The position numbers were made by a program, and so were the translations under genes. Under the pieces are notes generated by a model that was not told the DNA's origin, searched no databases, and was given only the letters and a program-made list of their open reading frames with translations. Source: Staphylococcus aureus (GTDB lineage Bacteria > Bacillota > Bacilli > Staphylococcales > Staphylococcaceae). From it: a stretch of 64,000 nucleotides of DNA. This document shows positions 49,423 through 60,014 of the stretch, in pieces; the stretch's first letter is position 1, and each line of letters starts with the position of its first letter. The stretch lies in contig NZ_CP011526.1 of NCBI RefSeq assembly GCF_001027105.1, positions 2,604,001 to 2,668,000 on the forward strand. Reading direction: 5' to 3'.

Positions 49423-50847
49423 ATGTTATCAGTTAAAAAAGCCACAAAATTTGCAGTTGCTAACCTTATTATCGTGTCAACGGTTTTTAGTTCTGTCACA
49501 CCTGCAATTGCGCAATCCGATAAAAGTTCTAAAGATGAAAGTTTCGCGGTTGGTAATACTAAAAATCCAAAAAATGTTATCTTTTTAGTTGGCGATGGCA
49601 TGGGTCCATCATTTAACACAGCTTATCGTTATTATAAAAATGATCCGCATGCTAAAGAAATGACCCCTACTGCTTTTGATTCATATTTAAAAGGCACAAA
49701 TCGTACATATTCAAATGACCCAAAACAGAATATTACTGATTCTGCAGCTGGCGGAACAGCCTTTAGTTCTGGTCATAAGACATATAATGGTGCCATCGGT
49801 GTTGACAGTAACAAGCAGAAAGTAAAGACGGTGCTTGAACGTGCAAAAGAAAAAGGTAAGTCGACTGGTCTTGTTTCAACAGCTGAATTAACAGATGCAA
49901 CACCAGCAGCATATGCTGCACACGTGACTTCTAGAGATGATAAAAACGAAATCGCTAAACAATTTTATAAAGATAAAATCAACGGAAAGCATAAAGTTGA
50001 TGTTTTATTAGGCGGCGGCGCTAAATATTTCGGTAAAAGTAATGGCAATTTAGATAAAAAATTCAAAAAAGATGGTTACGACCTTGCCACGAACAGTAAG
50101 GAGTTATCAAAATCTGATAAAGATAAAGTTCTTGGTTTGTTTGCAGATAAAAATATGCCACTTGCAATAGATGCTTCTAAAGACGAACCATCATTAGCTG
50201 ATATGCAACAAAGTGCACTTAGTAAGCTTGAGCGCAATAAAAAAGGATTCTTTTTAATGGTCGAAGGTGCTTCTATAGATAAATCAGCGCATTCCAACGA
50301 TATTACAGGCGTTATGTCTGAAATGGAAGGTTTTGAAAAAGCATTCGATGACGCCATTCAATATGCTAAGAAACATAAAGATACACTTGTCGTTGCAACA
50401 GCAGATCACTCTACTGGTGGTCTAACAATTGGTAAAGATAAAGGATACGAATGGAATCCTCAACCGATTAAATCTATGAAACACTCTGGATCATATATGA
50501 CAGAAAAAATGGCTAAAGGTGAAGACCCTGAAAAAGTTATTAATGAAGGTTATGGATTTGAATTTTCACAAGATGATATGAAAAAGGTTAAAAAAGAGAA
50601 TAAAAAGCTAAAAAGACTACTTAAAAAAGAAAAAGACGAAAAATCCGCAGAAGTAGAAACGCAAACAAAAGCCCTACAACACGCTATTCAGAAGCCAGTA
50701 AATGATAAATCTTATACAGGGTGGACTTCCGATGGACATACAGGCGAGGATGTTAATACCTACGCTTACGGACCTAGATCAGAATCATTTAGTGGTAATA
50801 TCGAAAATACAGAAAGCGCAAAAATAATATTTGATATATTCAAGTAA
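49423..50847 (+). CDS. phoB: Alkaline phosphatase
   Basis: 474 aa, secreted. Sec signal peptide (residues 1-30, cleavage after AIA). Alkaline-phosphatase motifs: GDGM metal Asp near residue 58, nucleophile Ser in TDSAAGGTAFSSG (D106, S107), and metal ligands in TADHSTGG and DGHTGEDV. A Lys/Glu-rich helix (about residues 385-430) is inserted before the last ligand. Hydrolyses phosphomonoesters for phosphate supply. RBS AGGAGG. Probably PhoPR-controlled; I did not find a clear Pho box. Confidence 0.95.
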   Translation: MLSVKKATKFAVANLIIVSTVFSSVTPAIAQSDKSSKDESFAVGNTKNPKNVIFLVGDGMGPSFNTAYRYYKNDPHAKEMTPTAFDSYLKGTNRTYSNDPKQNITDSAAGGTAFSSGHKTYNGAIGVDSNKQKVKTVLERAKEKGKSTGLVSTAELTDATPAAYAAHVTSRDDKNEIAKQFYKDKINGKHKVDVLLGGGAKYFGKSNGNLDKKFKKDGYDLATNSKELSKSDKDKVLGLFADKNMPLAIDASKDEPSLADMQQSALSKLERNKKGFFLMVEGASIDKSAHSNDITGVMSEMEGFEKAFDDAIQYAKKHKDTLVVATADHSTGGLTIGKDKGYEWNPQPIKSMKHSGSYMTEKMAKGEDPEKVINEGYGFEFSQDDMKKVKKENKKLKRLLKKEKDEKSAEVETQTKALQHAIQKPVNDKSYTGWTSDGHTGEDVNTYAYGPRSESFSGNIENTESAKIIFDIFK

Positions 50848-50856
50848 AGCATAAAA

Positions 50857-50894
50857 AAATTCCCGAGCACTATAACAAGGTGTTCGGGAATTTT
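50857..50894. terminator. Bidirectional terminator phoB / 34-aa gene
   Basis: AAATTCCCGAGCAC pairs with TGTTCGGGAATTT; T-runs on both strands. Confidence 0.85.
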
Positions 50895-50906
50895 TTATGG
50901 TTTAAT

Positions 50907-51011
50907 TTAGTACTCAATGTTAGGTGCTTGGTTAACACGTTCTTGGTATTTTTTAAATGCGAAGTATAAACCGCCAACTAATGTTAAAATAACTGCTAAT
51001 TTTTTCATCAT
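50907..51011 (-). CDS. 34-aa membrane microprotein
   Basis: Translates as [20 protein letters not shown] followed by [14 protein letters not shown], a single hydrophobic helix with a basic then polar tail. RBS AAAGGAG lies 5 nt before ATG at 51011, and it ends just before the phoB terminator. Too short for standard ORF calling. Conserved staphylococcal small protein by my recollection; function unknown. Confidence 0.7.
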
Positions 51012-51129
51012 TCAAACTCCTTTCTAAGATGTGTTGAAACTGAGTTCAATTAAATTATATGTTTTTATTATACACTTTTTGACATATTTTTTAAATTTAA
51101 GAATGCGAAGATTTTTAACATTTCTGATG

Positions 51130-51585
51130 CTAGCTTTCTTTTTCATCTTTCAAATGCTTAATAAAATCAAAGCCAGGTCGCCCTTTAGCCAATGCTTCCA
51201 TCACATCATACCAATCCGAACCGACTTGTTGATATATATTTTGCAATAATTCATCTTGCGCCTTGTTCAATTCAGCAATGAGTTGATCGCCTTTATCCGT
51301 CGAATATAATTTTTTGACACGTCGATCAGTCTCTAAAACTTTTTCAATAATGAGACCTTGCTCTTTTAATTTTTGAAGTGTTGCATGTGATCCTTGTTTA
51401 GAAATTTCTAATATTTCTAGTAATGATTTAATAGTAATACCAGGTAATTTATTGATAAAAAACAAAAAACGATGATGCTGACGACTCATACCATACTTCT
51501 CTATAATTTCATCAGCGGTAGTAATAAAGGTTTTATATGCAAAATAAAACAACATATGCTCATAATCGTTTTTATTGGTCGACAT
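51130..51585 (-). CDS. MarR-family transcriptional regulator
   Basis: 151 aa. Winged helix-turn-helix with IKSLLEILEISKQGSHATLQKL and wing EKVLETDRRVKKLYSTDKG, the MarR pattern. ATG at 51585 has AAAGGAG before it; 21 more codons in the open frame lack one. Divergent partner not evident: upstream lies the fphF 3' region on the same strand. No cysteines suggest a ligand sensor rather than thiol sensor. Regulon unknown. Confidence 0.87.
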   Translation of the reverse strand: MSTNKNDYEHMLFYFAYKTFITTADEIIEKYGMSRQHHRFLFFINKLPGITIKSLLEILEISKQGSHATLQKLKEQGLIIEKVLETDRRVKKLYSTDKGDQLIAELNKAQDELLQNIYQQVGSDWYDVMEALAKGRPGFDFIKHLKDEKES

Positions 51586-51829
51586 GATGATGACTCCTTT
51601 CAAAGCGTTAACCTCATTATAATAAAATTTATAATGTAAGTCATACAAATGATGATAAAACTATAAGCTAAATCTAAGTTTCACGAGAAACATTTTTGTG
51701 TATCAGCAAATTGCGCCAATCATATTAATACAAAAATAATTTAAACACTTAGAAATGTTAGTCGTGCGTAAATAGTTTGTATCTCTCACTCTGTGTATTT
51801 AATGCAGCCACATATTTTCCAAGAAATAA

Positions 51830-52591
51830 TTAATCATTCACCATCCATGTTATAGCACGCTTAATCGCTTGATCCCAATATGCATAATCATGATCTCCTG
51901 GTCCATCTTCAAATTGATAAGGAACATTTATGCGTGATAAATAATCGATAAAATCTAAGTTGTCTTGATATAAAAAGTCTTGTTTACCACACATAATGAG
52001 CAATTTTGGAATTTGTTTATCTTCAGCTACAGCTTTGTCTAGCAAGTAATACGGATCATGTTCAGTTCCTTTAACACTTGAAAGATTGCCAATTATGGCC
52101 TCTTTTGAAAAATCATTCCACTCTAGATCCATTAAATTTTGCGCTTCAAACACAGCAGATAATGGTACAGCTTTGGCAAATTTATCCCCTTGTGTTAATG
52201 CAAATTTAATTGTGCCATATCCTCCCATAGAGTGACCTGCTATAAAATTGTCATCACGCTTTTTGGAAAGTGGAAATATTTGATGAACATAATCATACAC
52301 TTCCAAAATATAATCATAATAGCTATGACCATATGCCATGTTAGCATATGCGCTATGATCCACATTGGGCATAATCACAGCTAATTTGTGTTCATTCGCA
52401 TACCTTTCTATGCTTGTATATCTCATATATGTCGTTTCATCACTTGATAATCCATGTAACAACATTAAAGTTTTTAATGGTTTAACAGTTGTATCGCTAT
52501 TAAAGAAGCTTTGATCTTCCGGTAAAATGACTGTCAAATTTTGATGCATACCAATTGTTGGTGAATGATAGTTTAATGAAATATAAGCCAT
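51830..52591 (-). CDS. fphF: Serine hydrolase / carboxylesterase FphF (esterase D-like)
   Basis: 253 aa. Alpha/beta hydrolase with oxyanion LLHGLSSD, nucleophile Ser121 in GHSMGGYG, Asp in LLIMCGKQD and His in GPGDHDYAYW, like S-formylglutathione hydrolase and tributyrin esterase. FphF of S. aureus is a fluorophosphonate-binding esterase with Ser121 as nucleophile, next to clfB, matching this gene. Cytoplasmic. Start ATG at 52591 with AAGGGGTCATGACGT upstream. Confidence 0.88.
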   Translation of the reverse strand: MAYISLNYHSPTIGMHQNLTVILPEDQSFFNSDTTVKPLKTLMLLHGLSSDETTYMRYTSIERYANEHKLAVIMPNVDHSAYANMAYGHSYYDYILEVYDYVHQIFPLSKKRDDNFIAGHSMGGYGTIKFALTQGDKFAKAVPLSAVFEAQNLMDLEWNDFSKEAIIGNLSSVKGTEHDPYYLLDKAVAEDKQIPKLLIMCGKQDFLYQDNLDFIDYLSRINVPYQFEDGPGDHDYAYWDQAIKRAITWMVND

Positions 52592-52673
52592 ACGTCATGA
52601 CCCCTTTCTAATTCTACTTTATCAACATTTTACGCTTAATCAATTCACTTTAAAATCATTTTCAACAAAAAAA

Positions 52674-52693
52674 CCGAATACAAATGTATTCGG
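52674..52693 (-). terminator. Intrinsic terminator of clfB
   Basis: Perfect hairpin CCGAATACAAATGTATTCGG followed by TTTTTTTG on the minus strand (13 bp after the stop). Confidence 0.9.
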
Positions 52694-52706
52694 CCTAAAA
52701 AAGTAT

Positions 52707-55340
52707 TTACGCTTTTTCTTTATGATCTTGCTTGCGTTTTCTAAACAATAGTAATGATCCTAATAATGCCATCATTGCACCAAATAAAGTTGCATTTGTG
52801 TTTTCGCTCTTATCTCCTGTTTCTGGTAAAGCATCAGTTTTGTGTTGTTTTGATACCTTATTAGAATGGTTTACTTCACCTTTAGGATTTGATGGTGCTT
52901 TCTGTTCATTATTTGGTGGTGTAACTCTTGAATCGGAGTCACTATCTGAGTCTGAGTCGCTATCTGAATCCGAGTCGCTATCCGAGTCTGAGTCGCTATC
53001 TGAGTCTGAATCGCTGTCTGAGTCTGAGTCGCTATCCGAGTCTGAGTCGCTGTCTGAATCTGAATCACTGTCTGAATCCGAATCGCTATCTGAATCTGAA
53101 TCGCTATCCGAGTCTGAGTCGCTGTCTGAATCTGAATCGCTGTCTGAGTCCGAATCGCTATCTGAATCTGAGTCGCTGTCTGAGTCTGAATCGCTATCTG
53201 AATCTGAGTCGCTATCTGAGTCTGAGTCGCTGTCTGAGTCTGAGTCGCTGTCTGAGTCTGAATCGCTATCTGAATCTGAGTCGCTGTCTGAGTCTGAGTC
53301 GCTATCTGAGTCTGAGTCGCTGTCTGAATCTGAGTCGCTGTCTGAATCTGAATCGCTGTCTGAGTCTGAATCGCTATCTGAGTCTGAATCGCTATCTGAG
53401 TCTGAATCACTGTCTGAGTCCGAGTCACTGTCTGAATCTGACTCACTATCTGATTCTGAGTCGCTATCTGATTCTGAGTCGCTGTCTGAATCTGAATCAC
53501 TGTCTGAATCCGAATCGCTATCTGATTCTGAGTCGCTATCTGAACCTGAGTCGCTGTCTGAGCCTGAGTCACTGTCTGAATCCGAATCCGGATCCGGGTC
53601 TGGGCTTGGTTCCGGTTCTGGGTCTGGACTTGGTTCTGGATCTGGCGTTGGTTCTGGTTCTGGGTCTGGACTTGGTTCTGGGTCAACCGGCGGCCCTGGA
53701 GTTGGGTCTTTCGGATTTACTGCTGAATCACCATCAGCACTTCCACCACCATAACGTACAACATTCTCATTATTCCAACCGAAAATACTGTAGTCTCTAT
53801 TTGTTACAGGATCAACATTTTCTTGAATAACCTGAGTTTTTAAGTTCTTACCTGTATTGTCGTAATGCCCTTCTACTAATACTACATATGTTTTAGTAAT
53901 ATCACCAAATTTAATACTAGCTACATTTGGATGCTCATAATAGATTCTATTTTTAAATTGGTCTGTTACTTCTTTAAGGTTAGAGTCATTTGGATCTGCA
54001 TAGTAGCTATCTGATAATTTAGATGTATCATTCACTTCAAAAATTCTCAGTTTTGTATCTGTAGCACTTACTTTACCGCTACTTTCTTCGATTTTATCTT
54101 GGTAGCCTTTAATATACACCCACGTATTACCTAAAACTCGTTGCTTAGGGTTAACAAATACTGTTTGCTTGTATGTGTTTTGACCTGAAGCTGTATCTAC
54201 ACCAATAATTTGAGAAGAAATGTTCGCGCCATTTGGTTTATCAATTCCTGCAATTGGCGAACTATAGTTATAAGTAATTTTATTATTAAACATTTCATCC
54301 GCAATATTAATATTCGCATCATATGTTCCTGATTTAGGTGCCTTTGCTCGGTCTGTAAATAAAGGTAATGAAAATTGTCCGTTAATATTTTCTTTATTAT
54401 TTACATAATCTGTAAAGACAAATGTATACGTCTTAGTCAAGATATCATATGTTGCTTTAGCTACAACATCGCCATTCGTACTTTTAATGTCTGCAATTGG
54501 CATCGTATTATTTGAATTAGAATAATCCACGTCTCCATTACCAGTTAAACTATCTGGTAACTTCGCTGTAAAATAATCCCCTGATTTCACTTTATCTGTC
54601 ACTGTAAAATTTGCCGCCATAAATGTGTTACCACTTTGATTAGGGTCAAATGTAGTCTTTTCTAACTTGAAATTACTTGCCGTAACTTTATCATTTACAT
54701 TTGTACCTTTAGCATCAGCAGCATTTACTACCGGTTCAGCAACAGCTAAACTACGTACAGCTCTCGTTCTAACACTTGGTTTACTAGTTCCTTGCGCATT
54801 GGAAATCGTTTGTGGTGATGATTGTGGTAAATCTAATGTTTGAGAATTTTTAAGCTCACTGTTTGTTGCTATGCTATTAGCATCATTCGTTGTTTTATTA
54901 TCTACTTGAGAATTTGCTTCTTGAGGAACAGTTTGATCTTGCATTTTTGCAGCAGTTGCTTGATTTTTAATTGCCGTCGGTTGAGGTGTTTCATTTGTTG
55001 AAGCTGGCTCTGTTGTAGTGGTATTGCTCGTTTGTGTAGACATTGGTTTTGTTGTGCTATCTACATTCGCACTGTTTGTGTTTGCACTAATATCAGATGT
55101 ATCATTAGCCGTTGTATTTAATTGAGGTGTTTCTATCATATTGTTTTTTTCGGAATCTGCACTTGCATTATTTTTCGAAGATTGCGTTGTATCGTTCGAT
55201 TGTTCTGAAGCTTGTGCTTGATGATTGCCTATCCCAAATAGTATAGTTGCCCCTACTATTACTGATGTGGTACCTACTGTAAAACGTCTAATCGAATACT
55301 TATTCTGCTTATTCGACAAATAATCAATTCTTTTTTTCAA
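52707..55340 (-). CDS. clfB: Clumping factor B (fibrinogen/keratin/loricrin-binding adhesin)
   Basis: 877 aa, cell-wall anchored MSCRAMM. N-terminal [20 protein letters not shown] signal of the YSIRK type; A region (N1-N3, about residues 45-540) with DEv-IgG folds; Pro-Asp rich linker; SD repeat of about 220 residues; C-terminal LPETG sortase motif, membrane helix and [11 protein letters not shown]. Binds fibrinogen by dock-lock-latch and cytokeratin 10 and loricrin in nasal colonisation. The length (877) equals ClfB of N315/Mu50-type strains as I recall. SD length varies by strain. Confidence 0.97.
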   Translation of the reverse strand: MKKRIDYLSNKQNKYSIRRFTVGTTSVIVGATILFGIGNHQAQASEQSNDTTQSSKNNASADSEKNNMIETPQLNTTANDTSDISANTNSANVDSTTKPMSTQTSNTTTTEPASTNETPQPTAIKNQATAAKMQDQTVPQEANSQVDNKTTNDANSIATNSELKNSQTLDLPQSSPQTISNAQGTSKPSVRTRAVRSLAVAEPVVNAADAKGTNVNDKVTASNFKLEKTTFDPNQSGNTFMAANFTVTDKVKSGDYFTAKLPDSLTGNGDVDYSNSNNTMPIADIKSTNGDVVAKATYDILTKTYTFVFTDYVNNKENINGQFSLPLFTDRAKAPKSGTYDANINIADEMFNNKITYNYSSPIAGIDKPNGANISSQIIGVDTASGQNTYKQTVFVNPKQRVLGNTWVYIKGYQDKIEESSGKVSATDTKLRIFEVNDTSKLSDSYYADPNDSNLKEVTDQFKNRIYYEHPNVASIKFGDITKTYVVLVEGHYDNTGKNLKTQVIQENVDPVTNRDYSIFGWNNENVVRYGGGSADGDSAVNPKDPTPGPPVDPEPSPDPEPEPTPDPEPSPDPEPEPSPDPDPDSDSDSDSGSDSDSGSDSDSESDSDSDSDSDSDSDSDSESDSDSESDSESDSDSDSDSDSDSDSDSDSDSDSDSDSDSDSDSDSDSDSDSDSDSDSDSDSDSDSDSDSDSDSDSDSDSDSDSDSDSDSDSDSDSDSDSDSDSDSDSDSDSDSDSDSDSDSDSDSDSDSDSDSDSDSDSDSDSDSDSDSDSDSDSDSDSDSDSDSDSDSDSDSDSDSDSDSRVTPPNNEQKAPSNPKGEVNHSNKVSKQHKTDALPETGDKSENTNATLFGAMMALLGSLLLFRKRKQDHKEKA
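52929..53585 (-). repeat. clfB Ser-Asp dipeptide repeat region
   Basis: 657 bp of near-18-bp units encoding (SD)n with occasional SE and GS. It forms the wall-spanning stalk of ClfB. The repeats open long spurious frames on both strands; these are artefacts. Confidence 0.97.
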
Positions 55341-55689
55341 AAATATTACTCCATTTCAATTTCTAGATTAGTCTAAATTGTATAATGAAATAAGAATTAT
55401 ATCAATTGCTTTTCGAAAAAAATTACGTAAAATTTGTTTTCTTCCTATTTATATAACTTAAAATTTTCTGTTAACTAGCAAAAATCAATATACTATTTTT
55501 ACACTATTACAAATTTTTTACTTTTCAAAAACTTAGAAGTTCTAAATTTTTCATCACCTTAAATTTTACTGTAATTTCAACAATCAAATTTAACTAACAT
55601 TTTAAATTATTCATCATGCTAGCAAAAAAGGCCTAACGTATAAATGTACGTTAGACCTCATGTTCAACTTATTCATTTTACATTGTATA
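55341..55689. other. Intergenic region clfB / arcR
   Basis: 349 bp, strongly AT-rich (the clfB promoter) and the arcR terminator at 55629-55658. No ORF. Confidence 0.6.
55629..55658 (-). terminator. Intrinsic terminator of the arc operon
   Basis: AGGCCTAACGTA pairs with TACGTTAGACCT (11 of 12); TTTTTTGC follows on the minus strand, past arcR. Confidence 0.9.
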
Positions 55690-56394
55690 TTAAACACATA
55701 CATCATTGAATAAATGTTTGCTTACTAACCAATTTTTATGATCTTTAACAACAAGTTTTTCATCTTTAAGTTCATGAATAATATGACCAGCTGTTTCCCG
55801 GGAAATCCCAGCCATATCACTCATGAGTTGAATAGTTAAAAACTGTTTGATTTCATAAAATTCATCTTGATCGTATCCTACTGTCTGACATAGATGGCAT
55901 ATCAATTTGATAATTCGATCTTTAGCAAATTTACTTGTTAATGCCATGTTATAGTTCATGTGTTGCTGCTCATTATCATTTATTAATGCAAAAAGTGTCA
56001 AAAATATATCATCATTAGCTTTGCACAAAAAGGCCATCAATTCTCTAGGCAATCCAAGAACTGTACAATCGGTTAATGCTGTACACAATTCGTTAACCTC
56101 TTTCGGATGAAATAAGTTACTGATTGGAAATAATACTTGCTCTTTATTAAAATAACGATATACATCTCCATTTTGATTGTAATGTTCTCTAATAATGTTA
56201 CCTTCAATTAAAAAGTAAATATTGCTACTTTCTTGTGGCGAAAAATAAATAACTTGGCCTTTCGTATAATGTCTGACAAAACATTCACTTTGATATGGTT
56301 GTAATATACTATATGGTATATTAATGTAATCTGCTAATGCCTTTAGTTCATGTTCTAATTTATTATTTCTACCCAAAATAAAGTTTTCTGTCAT
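55690..56394 (-). CDS. arcR: Crp/Fnr-family regulator of the arginine deiminase pathway
   Basis: 234 aa. N-terminal cyclic-nucleotide-binding-like barrel (about residues 25-140) and C-terminal helix-turn-helix [18 protein letters not shown]. It lacks an Fnr-type N-terminal cysteine cluster. Last gene of arcABDCR. ArcR activates arc transcription in anaerobic growth, and a TGTGA-N6-TCACA site lies upstream of arcA (61313-61328). Confidence 0.93.
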   Translation of the reverse strand: MTENFILGRNNKLEHELKALADYINIPYSILQPYQSECFVRHYTKGQVIYFSPQESSNIYFLIEGNIIREHYNQNGDVYRYFNKEQVLFPISNLFHPKEVNELCTALTDCTVLGLPRELMAFLCKANDDIFLTLFALINDNEQQHMNYNMALTSKFAKDRIIKLICHLCQTVGYDQDEFYEIKQFLTIQLMSDMAGISRETAGHIIHELKDEKLVVKDHKNWLVSKHLFNDVCV

Positions 56395-56492
56395 AAGTTA
56401 AACTCCTTCAAACCTTGCAAAGTGTCAGCAGACAACTTTTTCATTTGAATCAACGGAGAAACATATTTAATGTTTTGTCGCGTGATAAAGTG

Positions 56493-57434
56493 CTACATGT
56501 GAATGTGTGTACCTTTATTACCAATCAAAGCTTCGTATGCCTGCTCTAAATTGGTAATGATAACTTTTTTGTTTTCCCCACTTTCAACAAATCGTATCGC
56601 AGCTTCTATTTTTGGCAACATCGATCCTTCCACAAACTTACCTTGTGCCGCGTATTTTTTCAGTGTTGCTACATCAATATCATCGATTTGTTGTTGATTA
56701 GGTTCATTAAAGTTAATAAATACATTTTCTACATTCGTAAGAATCATTAAGGTATCTGCTTCAATCAGCGTTGCTAATTTCTCACTAGCAAAATCTTTAT
56801 CTATAACCGCTTCAACACCTTCATAGGTATTTTCTTTTTTTATAACTGGAATACCGCCACCACCGCATGCAATGACAATATTTTTACCGTCTGCTAAAGT
56901 TCGAATTAACTGGTGTTCTAGTATAGATTGAGGTAGTGGTGACGCAACTACTTTTCTATAACCACGTCCTGCATCTTCTTTAAAGACTGAGTCTGGCTGT
57001 TCTTTTTGTAATTCTTCAACTTCTTCTTTCGTATAAAAAGGACCAATTGGTTTAGTTGGGTTATCAAATCGTGGATCATCTTTATCTACTTCCACACGTG
57101 TAACGATTGTGCCTACAGTTCTATCACTATTCATTTCAGTTAAAATGCGATTGATTTCAGTTTCCAACCAATAGCCTATCATACCCTGTGACATTGCACC
57201 ACAAGTATCCAATGGCATTGCCGGCGTTGTGTCACTGTTCGATTTAGCTTGTTGGATTAATAAACTTCCAATTTGTGGACCATTACCATGTGAAATGACA
57301 ATACGCGCTGGTGAATCAAATAAAGGTTTAAGGTTTTGCATCGCACATCTAATAGCTGTTTGTTGTGCTTCAGCTGTTGCTTCTGTTGTCTGTATCGCAT
57401 TACCGCCTAATGCAATGACAATTTTCTCTTTCAT
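56493..57434 (-). CDS. arcC: Carbamate kinase
   Basis: 313 aa. Makes ATP from carbamoyl phosphate and ADP, the energy-yielding step of arginine fermentation. Amino-acid-kinase motifs: [10 protein letters not shown] at the start, [10 protein letters not shown], and [14 protein letters not shown] at 57434 follows AAAGGAG; nine more codons of the frame are excluded. Overlaps none; arcD stop is at 57451 just before. The S. aureus chromosome has other arcC copies in strains with ACME. Confidence 0.95.
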
Positions 57435-57450
57435 ATTTTTGTCGCTCCTT

Positions 57451-58881
57451 TTAAAAAACATTTATCGTTCCCATCAATAACTTAATTAACCCGATAACTG
57501 CAAGTACGATAATAATCATAAAAAGAATATAGTCTGATTTAATCAAACGTGTCTGATTATTCTTTTGAACGATTGTATAAACAAGAAGAGCTGGAATATA
57601 AAGTAACATCGTCAATAATAAGTAATTGATACCTGCTGCATATATAAGCCATATAGCATAAATTGAGGCTATGATACCAATCGTCCATTGTTTAGTAGTT
57701 GCTTGCTGTCGATGCTCTAAAGTGTATTTAACTTGGTAAAATGCACTGAACATGTAAGGGTATAAAATAGCACTTGATGCTAGTGAAAATGCAAATTGAT
57801 ACGCACTCTGTGTAAATAGCATACTTATTAAAAATAATTGTACTAATATATTGGTAATAAGCAGTGCATTTACAGGTGCTCCATTTTTATTTTCTTTAGC
57901 AAACCATTTTGGAAATAATCCATCTTTTGCAACAATGAAAGGTAATTCACCAGCAAGCAGTGTCCATCCTAACCATGCACCTAGTACCGAAATAATTAAA
58001 CCAATATTTACAAGTGTAGATCCCCAACCACCTACAATAGTTGCAAGCACCTGTGCCATACTTGGCGAATCTAATTGCGAAATATGATTTTGCAAAATCA
58101 CGCCTTGAGCTAATACAGTTAATAAGAAATAGATAATTAAAACTGATATAAGTCCTATAACCGTGGCACTACCTACATCTTTTTTATTTTTAGCTCTACT
58201 AGAAAAAATTACTGCACCTTCGATACCGATAAACACCCAAACTGTCACTAGCATCGTACTTTTAACTTGGCTCATTGTGCTCGCCCAACTAAATGGCAAT
58301 ACACCCTCTGACGTCATACTGAAAAAGCCTGTTTTAAAAGTGTCAAAATTGAATGCAATTATCATGCATATGATTACAAGTAAAATCGGTATTAACTTTG
58401 CAACAGTAACAATACTATTGATAAATGCTGCTGTTTCAACGCCTTTTAAAATCAAGAAATGGACACCCCAGAGTAGTAACGAGGCGACAATAACACTTGG
58501 TAATGTGTTGCCTCCTTTAAAAATCGGGAAAAAGTTACCTACTGCTGACATCAATAGTGTTGCATAGGCAACATTGCCTAAAAACGCTGAGAACCAATAT
58601 CCCCAAGCACTGATAAATCCTACAAAATCGCCAAATCCTGCTTGAGCATAACTATAAATACCACCGTCTAGCTCCGGCCGTTCATTGGTTAAATTTTGAA
58701 ATACGAACGCTAATGAAATCATTCCTATAGCTGTAATAATCCAACCAATAATAATGGCTAATCCACCGGCTTTACCGCCCATATCAGACATTATATTGAA
58801 CGCACCGCCACCAATCATGGATCCTATAACTAGTCCAATTAAAGAAGATTTACTGAGTTTGTTATCTCCTGATTCGTTCAT
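57451..58881 (-). CDS. arcD: Arginine/ornithine antiporter
   Basis: 476 aa, 12 membrane segments of the APC family. N-terminal [17 protein letters not shown] is the APC TM1 loop motif. Exchanges external arginine for internal ornithine in the ADI pathway. ATG at 58881 is preferred (AAAGGAG, 8-nt spacing) over 58887. An mRNA hairpin (58903-58951) separates it from arcB. Confidence 0.95.
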
Positions 58882-58902
58882 ATTCATTTCTCCTTTAATA
58901 CC

Positions 58903-58951
58903 AATATGAGGTGTCTGTACATGACACTTATATCATCAGACACATCATATT
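58903..58951 (-). other. Intercistronic hairpin between arcB and arcD
   Basis: AATATGAGGTGTCTG and CAGACACATCATATT pair at 14 of 15 positions. No T-run follows, so it may be a processing or partial attenuation element that lowers arcD expression relative to arcAB. Confidence 0.6.
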
Positions 58952-58971
58952 CATATCGTTCCATTTAGTGA

Positions 58972-59982
58972 TTAACTCCCCAATGTTGCTGCCATTACTG
59001 CCTTAATTGTATGCATTCTATTTTCAGCTTGATCAAACACTTTTGAATGTTCACTTCTAAAGATTTGGTCTGTAACTTCCATTTCAGCTAATCCATATTT
59101 TTCATAAATTTCTTGTCCATAAAGTGTATTTGTATCATGGAATGCTGGTAAACAATGTAAGAATATCGTTGAATCTTTACCTGTTAAATCAAACATCTGT
59201 TGATTCACTTGATAGTCTTTTAATAAATTAATACGTTGTTCAAATTCACTTTCTTCACCCATCGATACCCAAACATCTGTATATATAGCATCTGTATTTT
59301 CAACTGCTTCTGCAATATTATCCGTAATCATGACTGAACCACCATATTGACTCGCTTTTTCTTTTGCAATATCAACATATGCCTCTTTTGGATTTAATGA
59401 TTTAGGTGTACAAATTCTTACATTAACACCTAACATAGCACCTGCTACCATTAATGAATGCGCAATATTATTACGTCCATCTCCAACGTAAGTTAAGTTT
59501 ATTCCTTCTAGATATCCAAAATTCTCTTTTATTGTCATAAAATCAGCTAACATTTGTGTAGGATGCCAATCGTCTGTTAATCCATTCCACACCGGTACAC
59601 CAGAGAACTTCGCTAAATCTTCAACAGCTTGTTGTGAAAAACCACGGAATTCAATACCATCGAACATTCTACCTAATACTTTCGCAGTATCCTCTACAGA
59701 TTCTTTTTTGCCTAATTGAATATCATTTTTTCCTAAAAATTCTGGATGCGCACCTAAATCAATAGACGCAACTGTAAACGCAGCACGCGTTCTCGTCGAA
59801 TTCTTTTCGAATAGTAGTGCAATATTTTTTCCAGATAAGTAGTGATGCTTAATACCGTTTTTCTTATACTCTTTTAATGTAATTGCAAAATCAATAAGTC
59901 CTTCGAATTCTGCTTTGGTAAAATCACTTTCTTTTAATAATGATCTGCCTTTTAAATCATACGGTTTTTGAATTTCTGTCAT
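58972..59982 (-). CDS. arcB: Ornithine carbamoyltransferase, catabolic
   Basis: 336 aa. Converts citrulline and phosphate to ornithine and carbamoyl phosphate. Motifs: [12 protein letters not shown] carbamoyl-phosphate site (STRTR), HPTQMLAD, and HCLPAFHD substrate loop. ATG at 59982 follows GAGGGTG. The catabolic type is supported by operon position. arcA is 32 bp upstream. Confidence 0.96.
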
Positions 59983-60014
59983 TATTTTCACCCTCGTTTC
60001 TATAATTTATTACG

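Noticed and set aside
52732..53830. Long plus-strand and alternate minus-strand open frames (SES/LSL and TQI-type) across the clfB repeat
   Set aside because: They arise from the 18-bp SD repeat, which lacks stops in several frames. No RBS, and clfB itself is clearly the coding frame. An antisense RNA is not excluded but there is no evidence.
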